Of a stretch of DNA of 64,000 nt, positions 8,635 to 17,472 are shown in pieces. The translations under genes and the position numbers were made by a program. Under the pieces are notes generated by a model. That model saw only the letters and a program-made list of their open reading frames with translations. It searched no databases and had not been told where the DNA came from. The stretch's first letter is position 1. Every line of letters begins with the position of its first letter. This DNA comes from a virus, in IMG/VR virus record IMGVR_UViG_3300033182_001206, positions 1 to 64,000 of that record. One strand, written 5' to 3'.

Positions 8635-9949
8635 CGATTTTGACCTATTGCTGGCAGACAGTGTAGAACTGTGGCACTGGGGCAAAGCCAACATGGATTG
8701 GCACGAAGTGTTTGAATCCTGTCGTGAAGGTGTGTTTCCACAAGACATCAGAGGACGTTTTGCATTTTACTATCGTGATCAACACAATGTGTTCATGTGT
8801 GTAAATCATGTAGCAGAAAAACCACTGTACTACACAGAGGATCGTTGTTTTGCATATCTCAACCGCTGGGTGTTGGATACAGAATTAGAAAAAAATGATG
8901 CTGTACATGAAGCACAACTGGGACTGTTGGGATTCTGTTACACCATTGGCGAGCACACTCCGTACGAACAAATACGCAGAGTAAAACCCGAACACTACTA
9001 TCACAATGGTGTGCAATATCGTTACAGTGATGTGAGCAGACCACGTGGCTATATTTGGGACGACGAGCTGTATAGACATTTGTTGAACAGCAGTCTTGAG
9101 CGTGAACTTGCAACACAGATGCAGGCCAGCATGCTGTTCAGCAGTGGCAGAGACAGTGCAGTGATTGCCAGTGCACTTGCCCAAACACGATTGAATAGAA
9201 AAGTAGATTTCTACACAATATATCATGAATCAGGCACACACAATGAAGTAGACGATGCTATGTCAAATGCATATCAGCTGGACATTGCACCAGTTGAACT
9301 ACGTGCAAATATAACCAGACCGTTGGATGCAGGATATGAATTCAACGACAGTGCATGGCATGTGAAGTATCAAACACTCAGCAGATACAACATCGACGGC
9401 TTGATCATCACTGGAGAAGTAGGAAACTGCATGAGCTATGGTGAAACTGGCAAACGTCTAAACTATTTCACCAACTGCTATGGAAAGATCAAACCAGAAG
9501 AAATTGCCAGCATGATCTGTTCTCATGTGGAAAACTTCAAACAAACCTGTACAAACACCAGCACATTTTCAGATCAGTTTCTACGTGACTCAGTGCATGC
9601 ACCTATAGCTTGGCAAATGATTGTGGACGATGTAGCTGATGATTTGAACAGATGGGGATTTCATTACAGCAAAGATCTTGATTACAAACGCAACTGTATC
9701 ATCAATGCAGGCAGTTTGCATCACAAGGTATTTAGACTGAGAGGATATTCACAGGACACTGGTAGACAGTATTTTCATCCGTTGGCAGACTACTATGTAA
9801 TGGAATACACATTGGGACTCAACTGGTTTGAACGTGAACAGCATGACACTGCCAAATGGTATTATCAACGTGCATATCAACAGAGCGGACCTTTTGCTAT
9901 TGCTGCATGGAACAACAATGTCAGAGGATTGGGTATAAAATGTCAATAA
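8612..9949 (+). CDS. Asparagine-synthase-like amidotransferase
   Basis: 445 residues from GTG 8612. SSGRDSAVIASALA (177-190) is the PP-loop SGGxDS signature of asparagine synthase, which adenylates a carboxylate with ATP; KVDFYTIYHESGTHNEVDDA follows as the second nucleotide-contact region. The first 150 residues resemble the Ntn glutaminase domain (FVEKPLYY-like VAEKPLYYTED at about 67-77), but the N-terminal catalytic Cys2 is missing: the protein begins MKFLNLND. It therefore probably uses ammonia, or makes an amide by another donor, as in beta-lactam and lasso-peptide cyclase relatives. Product unknown. Confidence 0.82.
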   Translation: MKFLNLNDDFDLLLADSVELWHWGKANMDWHEVFESCREGVFPQDIRGRFAFYYRDQHNVFMCVNHVAEKPLYYTEDRCFAYLNRWVLDTELEKNDAVHEAQLGLLGFCYTIGEHTPYEQIRRVKPEHYYHNGVQYRYSDVSRPRGYIWDDELYRHLLNSSLERELATQMQASMLFSSGRDSAVIASALAQTRLNRKVDFYTIYHESGTHNEVDDAMSNAYQLDIAPVELRANITRPLDAGYEFNDSAWHVKYQTLSRYNIDGLIITGEVGNCMSYGETGKRLNYFTNCYGKIKPEEIASMICSHVENFKQTCTNTSTFSDQFLRDSVHAPIAWQMIVDDVADDLNRWGFHYSKDLDYKRNCIINAGSLHHKVFRLRGYSQDTGRQYFHPLADYYVMEYTLGLNWFEREQHDTAKWYYQRAYQQSGPFAIAAWNNNVRGLGIKCQ

Positions 9950-10410
9950 GATGGACTGTGCCCAGTAAGAATTTTGTACTGCTGGGATCGCACACACAAG
10001 CACAAACGTTTTTGGAAACAGTGTATCCGTATTATCCGGACTGTCTTGTACTCACTGCGGATAAAACCTATCCAGTGTTGGAAGATGCATACAACGATGC
10101 TTGGCAACTGTGGCTCAATGATAGAAAGTTGCGCATTGCAGTGTTTGGTAAAAACCATTTTGATACTTGTCCTGCACCAGCCACAGATCATATCTGTGTT
10201 ATGGACATGCTGATGAGTCATGCAGAAGTAGGACGCTACACAGATTACAACAAACAGAGTAGAATAAAATTTGAACCTGCACATGTGGCCATGCTGTTGG
10301 ATCATTTCTTTTCACAGCGCGGTAACAAACCAGGTTACAGTGCAGGCGGTGGACAACAGCGTCAACGATACAAAAAGAGCAAGCGGTCATGGACAAAAAA
10401 TTTATTGTAG
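9940..10410 (+). CDS. Unknown protein of 156 residues
   Basis: Starts at ATG 9940, inside the end of the asparagine-synthase-like gene. It begins with a strand-turn FVLLGSHTQAQTFLETVYP, then DCLVLTADKTYPVLEDAY and LRIAVFGKN, which suggest an alpha/beta fold, and ends in a basic Gly/Gln/Arg/Lys-rich tail that could bind nucleic acid or another protein. No family recognised and no catalytic motif seen. Its end overlaps the methyltransferase gene by 22 bases. Confidence 0.6.
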   Translation: MSIRWTVPSKNFVLLGSHTQAQTFLETVYPYYPDCLVLTADKTYPVLEDAYNDAWQLWLNDRKLRIAVFGKNHFDTCPAPATDHICVMDMLMSHAEVGRYTDYNKQSRIKFEPAHVAMLLDHFFSQRGNKPGYSAGGGQQRQRYKKSKRSWTKNLL

Positions 10411-11030
10411 AAAACTATCAACCCATGCTTGAACATTTCAAGAGACTGGTTGATCCAGATATGAAACACGGTCCGGAAAAATACATTGAGTACTACGGAC
10501 AATACTATTGGGAAAAACTGTTGCTGATTGAATGTGCAGATCTCAAACCTCACAGCGAATGCTTGGATATCAGCACTGGTGTTGGACTGTTGCCATTGAT
10601 GTTGCGCAGTCAAGGACACAGTTGCGATGCTACAGAAGCTGCGGGCGAGTATAACATTGACAGCAAAGACAACACTGAAGCATATGCACTGTACAGAAAA
10701 ATGAACGGTGTGAACACTACAGAATTCAGCATACTGCGCAACGGCACTTGGCGTGGAGAATTGCCCAATAAAAAATACGATGTGATATTCAGCAGTAGAA
10801 TTGTATGGGACAGAGGATTTGGCATTGAACAGTATCATCGTTTGTTTGATTATCTTTTTGAACACACAGATCGATTGGTGTTGAATTTCAATCATTATTG
10901 GCATCCAGATACAACACCCAAAAAACCTCATCTACAATGGTTGTACAAGCATGCCGCTGATATACAAAACGTAACTGGAATGAATTGTGTGTTCGATAAA
11001 TACACATATCAAAAAGAGGAAAGCCAATGA
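10389..11030 (+). CDS. SAM-dependent methyltransferase-like protein
   Basis: 213 residues. CLDISTGVGLLPLMLRSQG is a class I SAM-binding motif (acid-x-G-x-G form, with Thr in the loop), followed by ATEAAG at the end of strand 2 and KKYDVIFSSRIVWDRGFG as motif IV. The C-terminus has LVLNFNHYW for strand 5. Probably a methyltransferase of the biosynthetic cluster; target unknown. ATGA overlap with the next small gene, whose presumed late promoter lies within this gene at 10995-11002. Confidence 0.7.
   Translation: MDKKFIVENYQPMLEHFKRLVDPDMKHGPEKYIEYYGQYYWEKLLLIECADLKPHSECLDISTGVGLLPLMLRSQGHSCDATEAAGEYNIDSKDNTEAYALYRKMNGVNTTEFSILRNGTWRGELPNKKYDVIFSSRIVWDRGFGIEQYHRLFDYLFEHTDRLVLNFNHYWHPDTTPKKPHLQWLYKHAADIQNVTGMNCVFDKYTYQKEESQ
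10995..11002 (+). promoter_or_regulatory. Late-promoter-like box GATAAATA
   Basis: GATAAATA matches NATAAATA, the T4-type late promoter box. It ends 24 bases before ATG 11027, the same spacing as other boxes in this window, and a Shine-Dalgarno AGAGGAAAG stands between. It could give the 102-residue gene and the desaturase a late transcript independent of the long operon. Confidence 0.5.
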
Positions 11031-11335
11031 GTGTAACATATTACAGAAAATTCTTAGGAGTTGGACCATATGCAACAAGAGAAGCATACCTTGCTGATCT
11101 AGATCCAGACAACAACTGGCTAAACTTTGCCAATGCACAGGTTACGGCTGGAAATATCACTAGTTATGATTACAAACTTGCTGTGGCACAAAATGCAATA
11201 TATGGCGCATGTACTTGTCCAAGTGATGCTGCATGGGATGCAATGTTGATTGCTGAAGCAAGTGCAGGATTCAATTTCAAGAACCAGTTCAACGCTATCA
11301 CAGTAACCGAAGCAGAATACACAGCAGGCGCATGA
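11027..11335 (+). CDS. Unknown protein of 102 residues
   Basis: A compact, mostly polar protein with many Ala, Tyr, Asn and Asp. Features include YATREAYLADLDPDNNWLNF near the start and a CTC pair at about residues 63-65. No transmembrane helix or known motif. It has a good ribosome-binding site (AGAGGAAAGCCAATG) and a late-promoter-like box upstream, so it is probably strongly expressed late in infection. ATGA overlap with the desaturase gene suggests stoichiometric co-translation. Could be a minor virion protein; unproven. Confidence 0.6.
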   Translation: MSVTYYRKFLGVGPYATREAYLADLDPDNNWLNFANAQVTAGNITSYDYKLAVAQNAIYGACTCPSDAAWDAMLIAEASAGFNFKNQFNAITVTEAEYTAGA

Positions 11336-12090
11336 CCTACGGATCAAAAATTAGAACACTGTTGTTGACAAACTTTGTGCTTGCTGCATACACTGTGTAC
11401 TACTGTGTTTCTTATGAACAGTATTGGATCTTGTGGACAGGGATTGCGTGGGCAGTTTTCAGCATAGGTGTAGGCACGTTTGGCGGATGGCACAGATACT
11501 GGAGTCATCGCAGCTATGAAACAGGACCTATACGTGAAAACATCATGACATGGTTGGGCATGCTGAGTCTAACTGGTGCTCCTATTACTGTGGTTGCAAT
11601 GCACAGATACCATCATGCCAACAGCGACCAAGCAGTAGATCCGCACAGTCCGCAAAATGTGCCTTGGTACAAACTGATACTGGGCTACTATCAAACTTTT
11701 GAAACTTCACCAAGAATTGTGCGTGATGTGATACGCAACAAACAAATGAAGTTTGTGCAAAAGAACTTTTTCAAGCTGTATACCGGCGGGTTGATTGTTG
11801 CTGCACTGTTACATCCTGTGCTTGCAGGTGTGTTGTTTTCATTTCCATGCGTGTACTGCTACATTGCAGGCATAGGTGGCAATGCTATAATGAATCATAT
11901 ATTTGGCTGGCAAGATCATGACAGCAAAGACAACAGTAAAAACAATGTGCTGTTGGCCATATTGAGTTTAGGCGAAGGTTGGCACAACAATCATCACTAT
12001 CGTGCCAGCAGATACACCACCAGTGAAGCATGGTGGCAAATAGATCCAGTGGGTTTATGGATAAAATACTGTTGGGCTACTAAGGTTTAG
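11332..12090 (+). CDS. Fatty-acid (acyl-CoA delta-9 type) desaturase
   Basis: 252 residues, integral membrane di-iron enzyme. The three histidine boxes are intact: HRYWSH (His54 and His59), HRYHH (His91, 94, 95) and HNNHH (His218, 221, 222), plus NHIFGW around 188-193. Hydrophobic stretches at about 8-25, 31-50, 72-90 and 150-185 would cross the membrane. Enzymes of this type introduce a cis double bond into acyl chains using O2 and an electron donor. It is slightly shorter than bacterial homologues (about 300) but complete in motifs. In a phage it could tune host membrane fluidity. Its 3' end overlaps the convergent gene by 11 bases. Confidence 0.9.
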   Translation: MTYGSKIRTLLLTNFVLAAYTVYYCVSYEQYWILWTGIAWAVFSIGVGTFGGWHRYWSHRSYETGPIRENIMTWLGMLSLTGAPITVVAMHRYHHANSDQAVDPHSPQNVPWYKLILGYYQTFETSPRIVRDVIRNKQMKFVQKNFFKLYTGGLIVAALLHPVLAGVLFSFPCVYCYIAGIGGNAIMNHIFGWQDHDSKDNSKNNVLLAILSLGEGWHNNHHYRASRYTTSEAWWQIDPVGLWIKYCWATKV

Positions 12091-13045
12091 TAGGACACAT
12101 CTGTTCAATTTCATACTTGCTGGGACTTTTGTGTGGATAATCATAATTTTTTTCATCCCAATATTGACCCAAGTAGTGTTGACTGTTTTCAATCCACTGG
12201 TTCATACGCTGTGCAATATTGTAATGGCTTTTGATACCCGGACGTCTACAGTCTCTGGCTAGGTCAACTACCCAAGTAAATGGTTCTTGCAAGTATGTGA
12301 TATTTTTACGAGGACGCAATCTTCGTATCCAAAGATGTCTCCACATGCGACTGGGCTCCCATGCAAACAACACAGGCACTCCTAAACTGTCCAGTGCATC
12401 TAAAAACGTTTCCGTATACTGTCTATTGTTTTCCATGTACATTGCAGCCATAGCACGGCGCCAATATTCTGCATCATTTCTGTGTCTGTTTTGTTCAAAC
12501 AAATGCAGATACATGTAGTCTGCTTCAGTGAAAAAACGTGGATTGCTGATAATAATGTGTGTGGGATTGTATTCAGTTGCCCAGTGTTTGATAGGTTCCC
12601 ACATGTTTACAAGACTGTGATACGGCGATAGGTTTATGTGCTTGCCGTGTGTCAAACTGGTATGACACAGTTCATATGGTATGCCCATTCCAAATGTACT
12701 ACACTGTCCTGCATGCAATACACGTGTGTCTGCACGAACATCACTGGGTCTATGATTGCTGCGAAATCCGTTGCGATCCAATAGATAATGCACTTCTTCT
12801 CTAGTCCACACACGGTCTTGTACAACATGGTCCAGTTTGTAATCCATGCCCATGCAGCCTATCCAGCCCTGTTCTTCATGCTGCTGAAAATAATATTCGT
12901 TGTCGCCGCCATACCATCGACTGTCCCACATGGGTTCCAGTGGCTGCTCTGGATAATAATCTTCAAAGTCTAGGTCAGTGTGGTTAGCACTCTGCTCAAA
13001 TAGTTCTTTTTCTAAAAAGTATTGTTGATAATCTTTTCTATCCAT
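12080..13045 (-). CDS. SGNH-hydrolase-like protein with Cys in place of catalytic Ser
   Basis: 321 residues. Residues RNGFRSNHR then VLHAGQCSTFGMGIPYE align with INSAGFRGKEF and AVFGDSFVFGIGVEN of the SGNH protein at 19973-20665, so they are paralogues, but the GDS box reads GQC here. The next block, PTHIIISNPRFF, matches strand 3 (PTHIVVMWTYGY). No clear C-terminal D-x2-H is visible. Likely a diverged esterase/acyltransferase fold that acts on glycans or lipids, or a non-catalytic relative. First-translated neighbour upstream is the acetyltransferase gene, joined by TAATG. Confidence 0.6.
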   Translation of the reverse strand: MDRKDYQQYFLEKELFEQSANHTDLDFEDYYPEQPLEPMWDSRWYGGDNEYYFQQHEEQGWIGCMGMDYKLDHVVQDRVWTREEVHYLLDRNGFRSNHRPSDVRADTRVLHAGQCSTFGMGIPYELCHTSLTHGKHINLSPYHSLVNMWEPIKHWATEYNPTHIIISNPRFFTEADYMYLHLFEQNRHRNDAEYWRRAMAAMYMENNRQYTETFLDALDSLGVPVLFAWEPSRMWRHLWIRRLRPRKNITYLQEPFTWVVDLARDCRRPGIKSHYNIAQRMNQWIENSQHYLGQYWDEKNYDYPHKSPSKYEIEQMCPTKP

Positions 13046-13581
13046 TATAGTTCCGCTACGGCATAACAGTTTGCATCGCTGGTATCAGTGCCAAAAAATT
13101 CACTACGCTGTTCAAATCCTGCTGCGGTATATGCACGTAAACTTTCTTTACGTGGCATGGTCCACACTGTGTTGCAGTTTTCCAATCTTGCTTTTATCAA
13201 CAAACGGCGCAGCAGCATTTGTGCAATACCGTTGCCTCTATATTCTTGTTTTACATACAGTCCTCTGCTGCGATATACGTTTTCTGCTGTACGATGTCCA
13301 CTGTTACAACCAATCAATTCCAAGTTGTCAGTGTCTCGTTCTTTTATATACACAGCCCAAAATGTAGGCTCATACTTTTCATATATGGTCATATCAATGT
13401 TTTTAGCATCTGTCATACTGCTCATTGGACGAATATCCTGTCTACCCGGCCATAGATATCTACTCCACATGTCGTGTACAGCTTCAAAGCTGGTTTCTAT
13501 GATTTCTAATTGACCGCAATCACGACAGAATTCGCTGCCATATTCCATACAGTCGTTGCATCTAGGATCATGTGTTAGCAC
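13045..13581 (-). CDS. GNAT acetyltransferase with N-terminal zinc-ribbon-like cysteines
   Basis: 178 residues from GTG 13581, chosen because GGAGATGG stands just upstream (TTG 13599 is the alternative). Four cysteines near the start, C-x2-C...C-x2-C in RCNDCMEYGSEFCRDCGQ, could bind zinc. The GNAT core follows: YVKQEYRGNGIAQMLLRRLL is motif A, which binds acetyl-CoA, and SLRAYTAAGFEQRSEF is the motif B region. It should N-acetylate an amine, perhaps an amino sugar from this cluster. TAATG coupling to the SGNH-like gene downstream, 14-base overlap with the methyltransferase upstream. Confidence 0.8.
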   Translation of the reverse strand: MLTHDPRCNDCMEYGSEFCRDCGQLEIIETSFEAVHDMWSRYLWPGRQDIRPMSSMTDAKNIDMTIYEKYEPTFWAVYIKERDTDNLELIGCNSGHRTAENVYRSRGLYVKQEYRGNGIAQMLLRRLLIKARLENCNTVWTMPRKESLRAYTAAGFEQRSEFFGTDTSDANCYAVAEL

Positions 13582-14215
13582 GTTTCCATCTCCAAACAAT
13601 CATTGGACGAACCAATGTATCACCTTTTGCCAGACTCATTGCAATACCTGGATCTCTTGTGGCCACTTGATGTTGTATTGCCAAATCCTCTTCATCCATC
13701 AGAGCAGTATCTGTGTATCCAATTTCCAAATCAGTTGGAGCAAAACCGTATTTTTTACCCCAGTAGTTTATGGTATCTGTGGTCCAATCAAGTTCACTGT
13801 TTTCAGGATGCACATGGCATACCACTGTACCAGTATCACTAACCAAATAAGCAAAAGCTGCCATCAATTTTTGTACCCAAGCTGAGCCACCGTAGTTGAG
13901 AGGCCCAAAACACAATACCCAATCTGCTGCACCTTCTTGAAATACACAATTGCGCCGGAACGTGTCAATGTCCTGTACAATGTCTACACCAGGCAAGTCG
14001 GCAACATCAACACCAATTACATTTGGACACACTGATTTGAATTCATTGCTGCCGCAACCCAAATCAATTACCAAATCAGGATTGCTAGCAGTGATTTCTT
14101 CGGCAAGTGCACGACCGCTCAATTGACGATACAGTGCAAGATTGCGCTTGGCTACCTCATGTGGTGCTTCAAATCTTTCTTTCAGTTGTTCACAGCGTTC
14201 CAAGTATGTGGTCAT
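13568..14215 (-). CDS. SAM-dependent methyltransferase (four-member local family)
   Basis: 215 residues; ATG 14215 overlaps the upstream stop as ATGA. LVIDLGCGSNEFKSVCPNVI is SAM motif I with the unusual GCGSN-x-FK continuation, then GVDV at strand 2 and WVLCFGPLNYGG at motif IV. The same GCG-x-N-x-(F/Y)K and G-(P/S)-(L/F/I)-N-x-G blocks occur in the genes at 14212, 16620 and 19013, defining a paralogous set. Shortest of the four with a divergent C-terminus. Acceptor unknown; being next to sulfotransferases and an acetyltransferase suggests a sugar or glycan. Confidence 0.8.
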   Translation of the reverse strand: MTTYLERCEQLKERFEAPHEVAKRNLALYRQLSGRALAEEITASNPDLVIDLGCGSNEFKSVCPNVIGVDVADLPGVDIVQDIDTFRRNCVFQEGAADWVLCFGPLNYGGSAWVQKLMAAFAYLVSDTGTVVCHVHPENSELDWTTDTINYWGKKYGFAPTDLEIGYTDTALMDEEDLAIQHQVATRDPGIAMSLAKGDTLVRPMIVWRWKRANT

Positions 14216-15162
14216 GCAGGTTTTCTCCACCACCAGTTGTAACGAGGGCGTACACCATCGTGCATGTGTCTATCATAACGACTGTCTTTGAGTCTGCGCC
14301 AGTATTCGTTTTGCACTTTGATGTGTGCATCTTTGAGACCTTCTTGGTATTCCAGAGGATCCCACATGTCACTGTTGTCATGTTCTCTGTCCAACCATTT
14401 GTTGAATTCGTCAATGGGTGTGTCGTCTGGATTGAAACGCACCATGTAGTCTTCCAGCTGTGGCCAACTCAACTGACGTAGGTCTGTCCATTCAGTGATA
14501 ATTGGCGAACCATGTGTGCTCTGTTCGACCCATCCGGGCACACTCAAATGCGGATCGCACAGTTCCCAACCAAACTGTTCAGTAAAATCATGTACTGCTT
14601 GACGTGTCCAAGGATAGTGAATAATACCACGACTGTTGAATCCTGTGGCATCGCTTTTACGACCCGGACGTGCATGTCCGCATACAAGTCCTCCGGGTTT
14701 TAGTTTACGATAGCACAATCCAATCAAGTGTTCTTGTTCCTCTTGTGTGCCAAAATTGAATGGTCCTACACAGCGTATGGCGTCCACTGTGTTGTCTTGG
14801 AACAATTCCAGTGCATCATCGACATCCATTACCAGATCAACTCTGCCTTCGTATGGCAACAAGTCAATACCAATCAATCCCTTGATATGTTCTTTGAACA
14901 AACTGAATCCACATCCTAAATCCAACACAAGATCTGGATCCAGTGCATTGATTACTTTTGCTGCTGGAAATCCTGAACCTGTTTTGGTGTGCGATGTGGT
15001 TCTGATAATGTCACTGTGTCCAGTGCTAAAGTGATTGCGCAACTGTTCAAGTCGCATGTGTCTTGGCCAATTGGCCACTTCTTCAGGATCAAACTTGTTT
15101 TTCAGTTGGCTGAATGTGTTCATGTATCTTTCTGCTTGTTCAGCGTTTGCTTGTTCATTCAT
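14212..15162 (-). CDS. SAM-dependent methyltransferase (four-member local family)
   Basis: 316 residues. Motif I VLDLGCGFSLFKEHIKGLIG, IDL at strand 2, CVGPFNFGTQEEQEH at motif IV, and KLKPGGLVCGHARPG at strand 5. A helical region of about 50 residues precedes the core, and a 110-residue C-terminal part holds IIHYPWTRQAVHDFTEQFGW, which pairs with LCYPWTKSCIKEFGEMHGF of the 16620 paralogue. It ends in a Trp/Arg-rich tail similar to that paralogue (WWWRKPA versus WIWQKPD). Coupled by ATGA both to the gene before and the gene after it. Confidence 0.82.
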   Translation of the reverse strand: MNEQANAEQAERYMNTFSQLKNKFDPEEVANWPRHMRLEQLRNHFSTGHSDIIRTTSHTKTGSGFPAAKVINALDPDLVLDLGCGFSLFKEHIKGLIGIDLLPYEGRVDLVMDVDDALELFQDNTVDAIRCVGPFNFGTQEEQEHLIGLCYRKLKPGGLVCGHARPGRKSDATGFNSRGIIHYPWTRQAVHDFTEQFGWELCDPHLSVPGWVEQSTHGSPIITEWTDLRQLSWPQLEDYMVRFNPDDTPIDEFNKWLDREHDNSDMWDPLEYQEGLKDAHIKVQNEYWRRLKDSRYDRHMHDGVRPRYNWWWRKPA

Positions 15163-15917
15163 TTTGATAATCTATCCTCTAGGTATCTTGTGTTTATGTT
15201 TAGCCCATCAAACAGTTGGGGTATTAGTTCTTGATATGGTTTTTGTGCTCGGTGGAGAGCTGCAACCAGTTCATTGTAATTCTCGCAATCCTGTTCCCAA
15301 TTTTTTTCTTGGTATGTGAGTTTTGGACGAACACGTGTTTGTTGCAAAGGGTAAACATCGCTGATGTTCAACCAATTTGCCAGTTCAAGCGGATCAGTGG
15401 GCATTCCTTCATAGCATACTACTTCATCGTATACAACATCATCGCTGATGATTCCAGTGTAAATCAATTGTTCAATATAACTTTGGCACAGTTTGACAAA
15501 ATGAGCAACTGGTATTCGATAACGTTTACGGTCTAGTTTCAGTGCATGTCCTGTTTGTATTGCATTACTTATTGATCTATAAATTTGGTTGCTGCGAAAC
15601 ACAAATATATTATAATCAAAAAGGTCAACATAGTCTTTCCACATATCCGGATGCTGATGTTTTAGACACCAGCCGTGTTCGTGATGATGTTTTACCATAG
15701 CACGTGGCTGGTCTTGTACTTCGTCGTGTATAAATTCCAATCGCATCATTCTACGGCGTATGTCTATTGGCGGCTTTCCAACTAAATTACTGTCGTCGTC
15801 GCTCCAATGCAACGGTTCATCAAACATAGCTTCTGGACCTAATGCATATACGTCAGCCAGTGTATGCATCAAGTATGTGGTTCCGCATCTAGGAAATCCC
15901 CAAGAATGTATTCTCAT
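15159..15917 (-). CDS. Sulfotransferase-family protein
   Basis: 252 residues. The N-terminal WGFPRCGTTYLMHTLADVY is the 5'-phosphosulfate-binding loop of PAPS-dependent sulfotransferases. IFVFRSNQIYRSISNAIQTG (about 107-126) matches the 3'-phosphate-binding region with R and S. A conserved EVVCYEGMPTDP follows, as in the next gene (EVIAYEDLPTDP), so the two are tandem paralogues. Likely transfers sulfate to a sugar or lipid. A His run (KHHHEHGWC) at about 74-82 recurs in the neighbour. Overlaps both neighbours. Confidence 0.82.
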   Translation of the reverse strand: MRIHSWGFPRCGTTYLMHTLADVYALGPEAMFDEPLHWSDDDSNLVGKPPIDIRRRMMRLEFIHDEVQDQPRAMVKHHHEHGWCLKHQHPDMWKDYVDLFDYNIFVFRSNQIYRSISNAIQTGHALKLDRKRYRIPVAHFVKLCQSYIEQLIYTGIISDDVVYDEVVCYEGMPTDPLELANWLNISDVYPLQQTRVRPKLTYQEKNWEQDCENYNELVAALHRAQKPYQELIPQLFDGLNINTRYLEDRLSK

Positions 15918-16638
15918 TTGTAAATGCCAGTTTTATCATTTGTGGATTGAGTTCATAATCACTTGTAATTAGATTTGGTATCAATGAGGTAACATCACTG
16001 ATAGCTTCTTGCAATTCTGGCCAATTGGTTATGGCCTGTTTATAATTGGTACGACGATACGGATTCAACAGTTTGATGTTTTTTGTGATTGGAGGATGAA
16101 CATTGAATATGTTTAGTGTGTGCAGCATGTCCACCGGATCGGTAGGAAGATCTTCGTACGCTATTACTTCATCAAACTGATGACGTCGATATACAAGGCT
16201 TTGTAACAGATCTCCGAGATAGCTTTTGTATATAGCAACAAATTCTTCTACATCTACAATAAATCTATCATTTCTCCAATCACCTAAACCTTGCATAATA
16301 CAATGACTCAATGACCGATACATTAGATTTTTTCTGTATAAAAATATATTATAGTTATACAGACCATCGTACCATTGATATGTATTAGGCTTTAGTTTTT
16401 GTATACGTGTTTCATGTCTATGATGATGTTTACATATAACTGTTGTTTCATTGGTTATTTGATTGGTAACCTCAATGAAACGTTCTGCAACTTCCTGGTC
16501 TGATTCATATTTGGTGTTCCATAATGGTTCATCTAATTCTACATCAGGCTGATATGCCTGTTTCAAACTGTTGAACAAGTATGTGGATCCACAACGGGGG
16601 AAAGCCCAAATACAAATTTTTAATCCGGTTTCTGCCAT
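15889..16638 (-). CDS. Sulfotransferase-family protein (tandem paralogue)
   Basis: 249 residues from ATG 16638 (GTG 16650 possible). IWAFPRCGSTYLFNSLKQAY is the phosphosulfate loop; CKHHHRHETR and FLYRKNLMYRSLSHCIMQG match the upstream-neighbour sulfotransferase; EVIAYEDLPTDPVDMLHTLN completes the shared pattern. The first-translated order in the operon is methyltransferase (16620-17471), this gene, then the second sulfotransferase. Substrates unknown; two copies with different C-terminal halves suggest two different acceptors or positions. Confidence 0.8.
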   Translation of the reverse strand: MAETGLKICIWAFPRCGSTYLFNSLKQAYQPDVELDEPLWNTKYESDQEVAERFIEVTNQITNETTVICKHHHRHETRIQKLKPNTYQWYDGLYNYNIFLYRKNLMYRSLSHCIMQGLGDWRNDRFIVDVEEFVAIYKSYLGDLLQSLVYRRHQFDEVIAYEDLPTDPVDMLHTLNIFNVHPPITKNIKLLNPYRRTNYKQAITNWPELQEAISDVTSLIPNLITSDYELNPQMIKLAFTNENTFLGIS

Positions 16639-17471
16639 ATCCAAAACCACCTTTGTCTTATTGTTTGTGCAGGCGTGTCTGGCGCCGTCTGCCGTCTATT
16701 TACTTCATTTTGTATTGCAACCCATTGCGAGTACATGTCTCCGTCTTGTACTTCTTCTTCATATGGACGATTACCATCTACGGTGCGCTCCCACGGTTCA
16801 ATTGCTGCCAGTCGGTGCAAAACTTCATCTGTGAGTGTGCTGAGATCTGTACCATCCAAATCTGGTTCCATCACAACATCAAACCCGTGCATTTCTCCAA
16901 ATTCTTTTATACAGCTTTTGGTCCAAGGATAGCACAGTCCACGATTTTCTCTCCACGGATCCACATCAATGTGACCCCAGTTTGCTGGTTTTACCAATGC
17001 AATCAATTTGCCACCCGGACGTAATAATCCATGCATGGTGGTGATCATTTCATCAATTTCCTGTGTATCACCGTGATTTAGCGGACCAATTGCAGTGATA
17101 AAATCAAAACTATCGTCTTTGAGTTTGTGCACTGCTTCACGCAATGACCATCTTAGATCGCCGTTACCCCATGTACCAGGTTCAATGCCAATGATGTTTT
17201 TGATTTTGCCTTTGTAAGGATTGCTACCACAGCCTACGTCCAATACCTGTGCATCAGGATTTTCTGCGTTGATATAATCAACCAACCATTGTCCGCTGTA
17301 TTTGCGTGTGTCAAATGTAAACTCAGCAGTCCATGCATCGTAGCTTTTTTCATAGTTACGTGCAGTGTGTTGCCAACGAACTGACTCGGGCAAACGCCAC
17401 CAAGTGGGCATGTTGATTTCGCCAGTTACATTCCATTTTTTTCTAAAACGTTGTTTACCTAATTGTATCAT
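16620..17471 (-). CDS. SAM-dependent methyltransferase (four-member local family)
   Basis: 283 residues. Start ATG 17471 follows the upstream stop by one base; longer reading through 17576 would overlap the previous gene by 100 bases and is less likely. Motif I QVLDVGCGSNPYKGKIKNII, GIEPG at strand 2, FDFITAIGPLNHGDTQE at motif IV, LLRPGGKLIALVKPANWG at strand 5. C-terminal CYPWTKSCIKEFGEMHGF and IWQKPD tail link it to the 14212 paralogue. Probably the best-conserved member of the set. Acceptor unknown. Confidence 0.83.
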   Translation of the reverse strand: MIQLGKQRFRKKWNVTGEINMPTWWRLPESVRWQHTARNYEKSYDAWTAEFTFDTRKYSGQWLVDYINAENPDAQVLDVGCGSNPYKGKIKNIIGIEPGTWGNGDLRWSLREAVHKLKDDSFDFITAIGPLNHGDTQEIDEMITTMHGLLRPGGKLIALVKPANWGHIDVDPWRENRGLCYPWTKSCIKEFGEMHGFDVVMEPDLDGTDLSTLTDEVLHRLAAIEPWERTVDGNRPYEEEVQDGDMYSQWVAIQNEVNRRQTAPDTPAQTIRQRWFWIWQKPD

Positions 17472-17472
17472 A

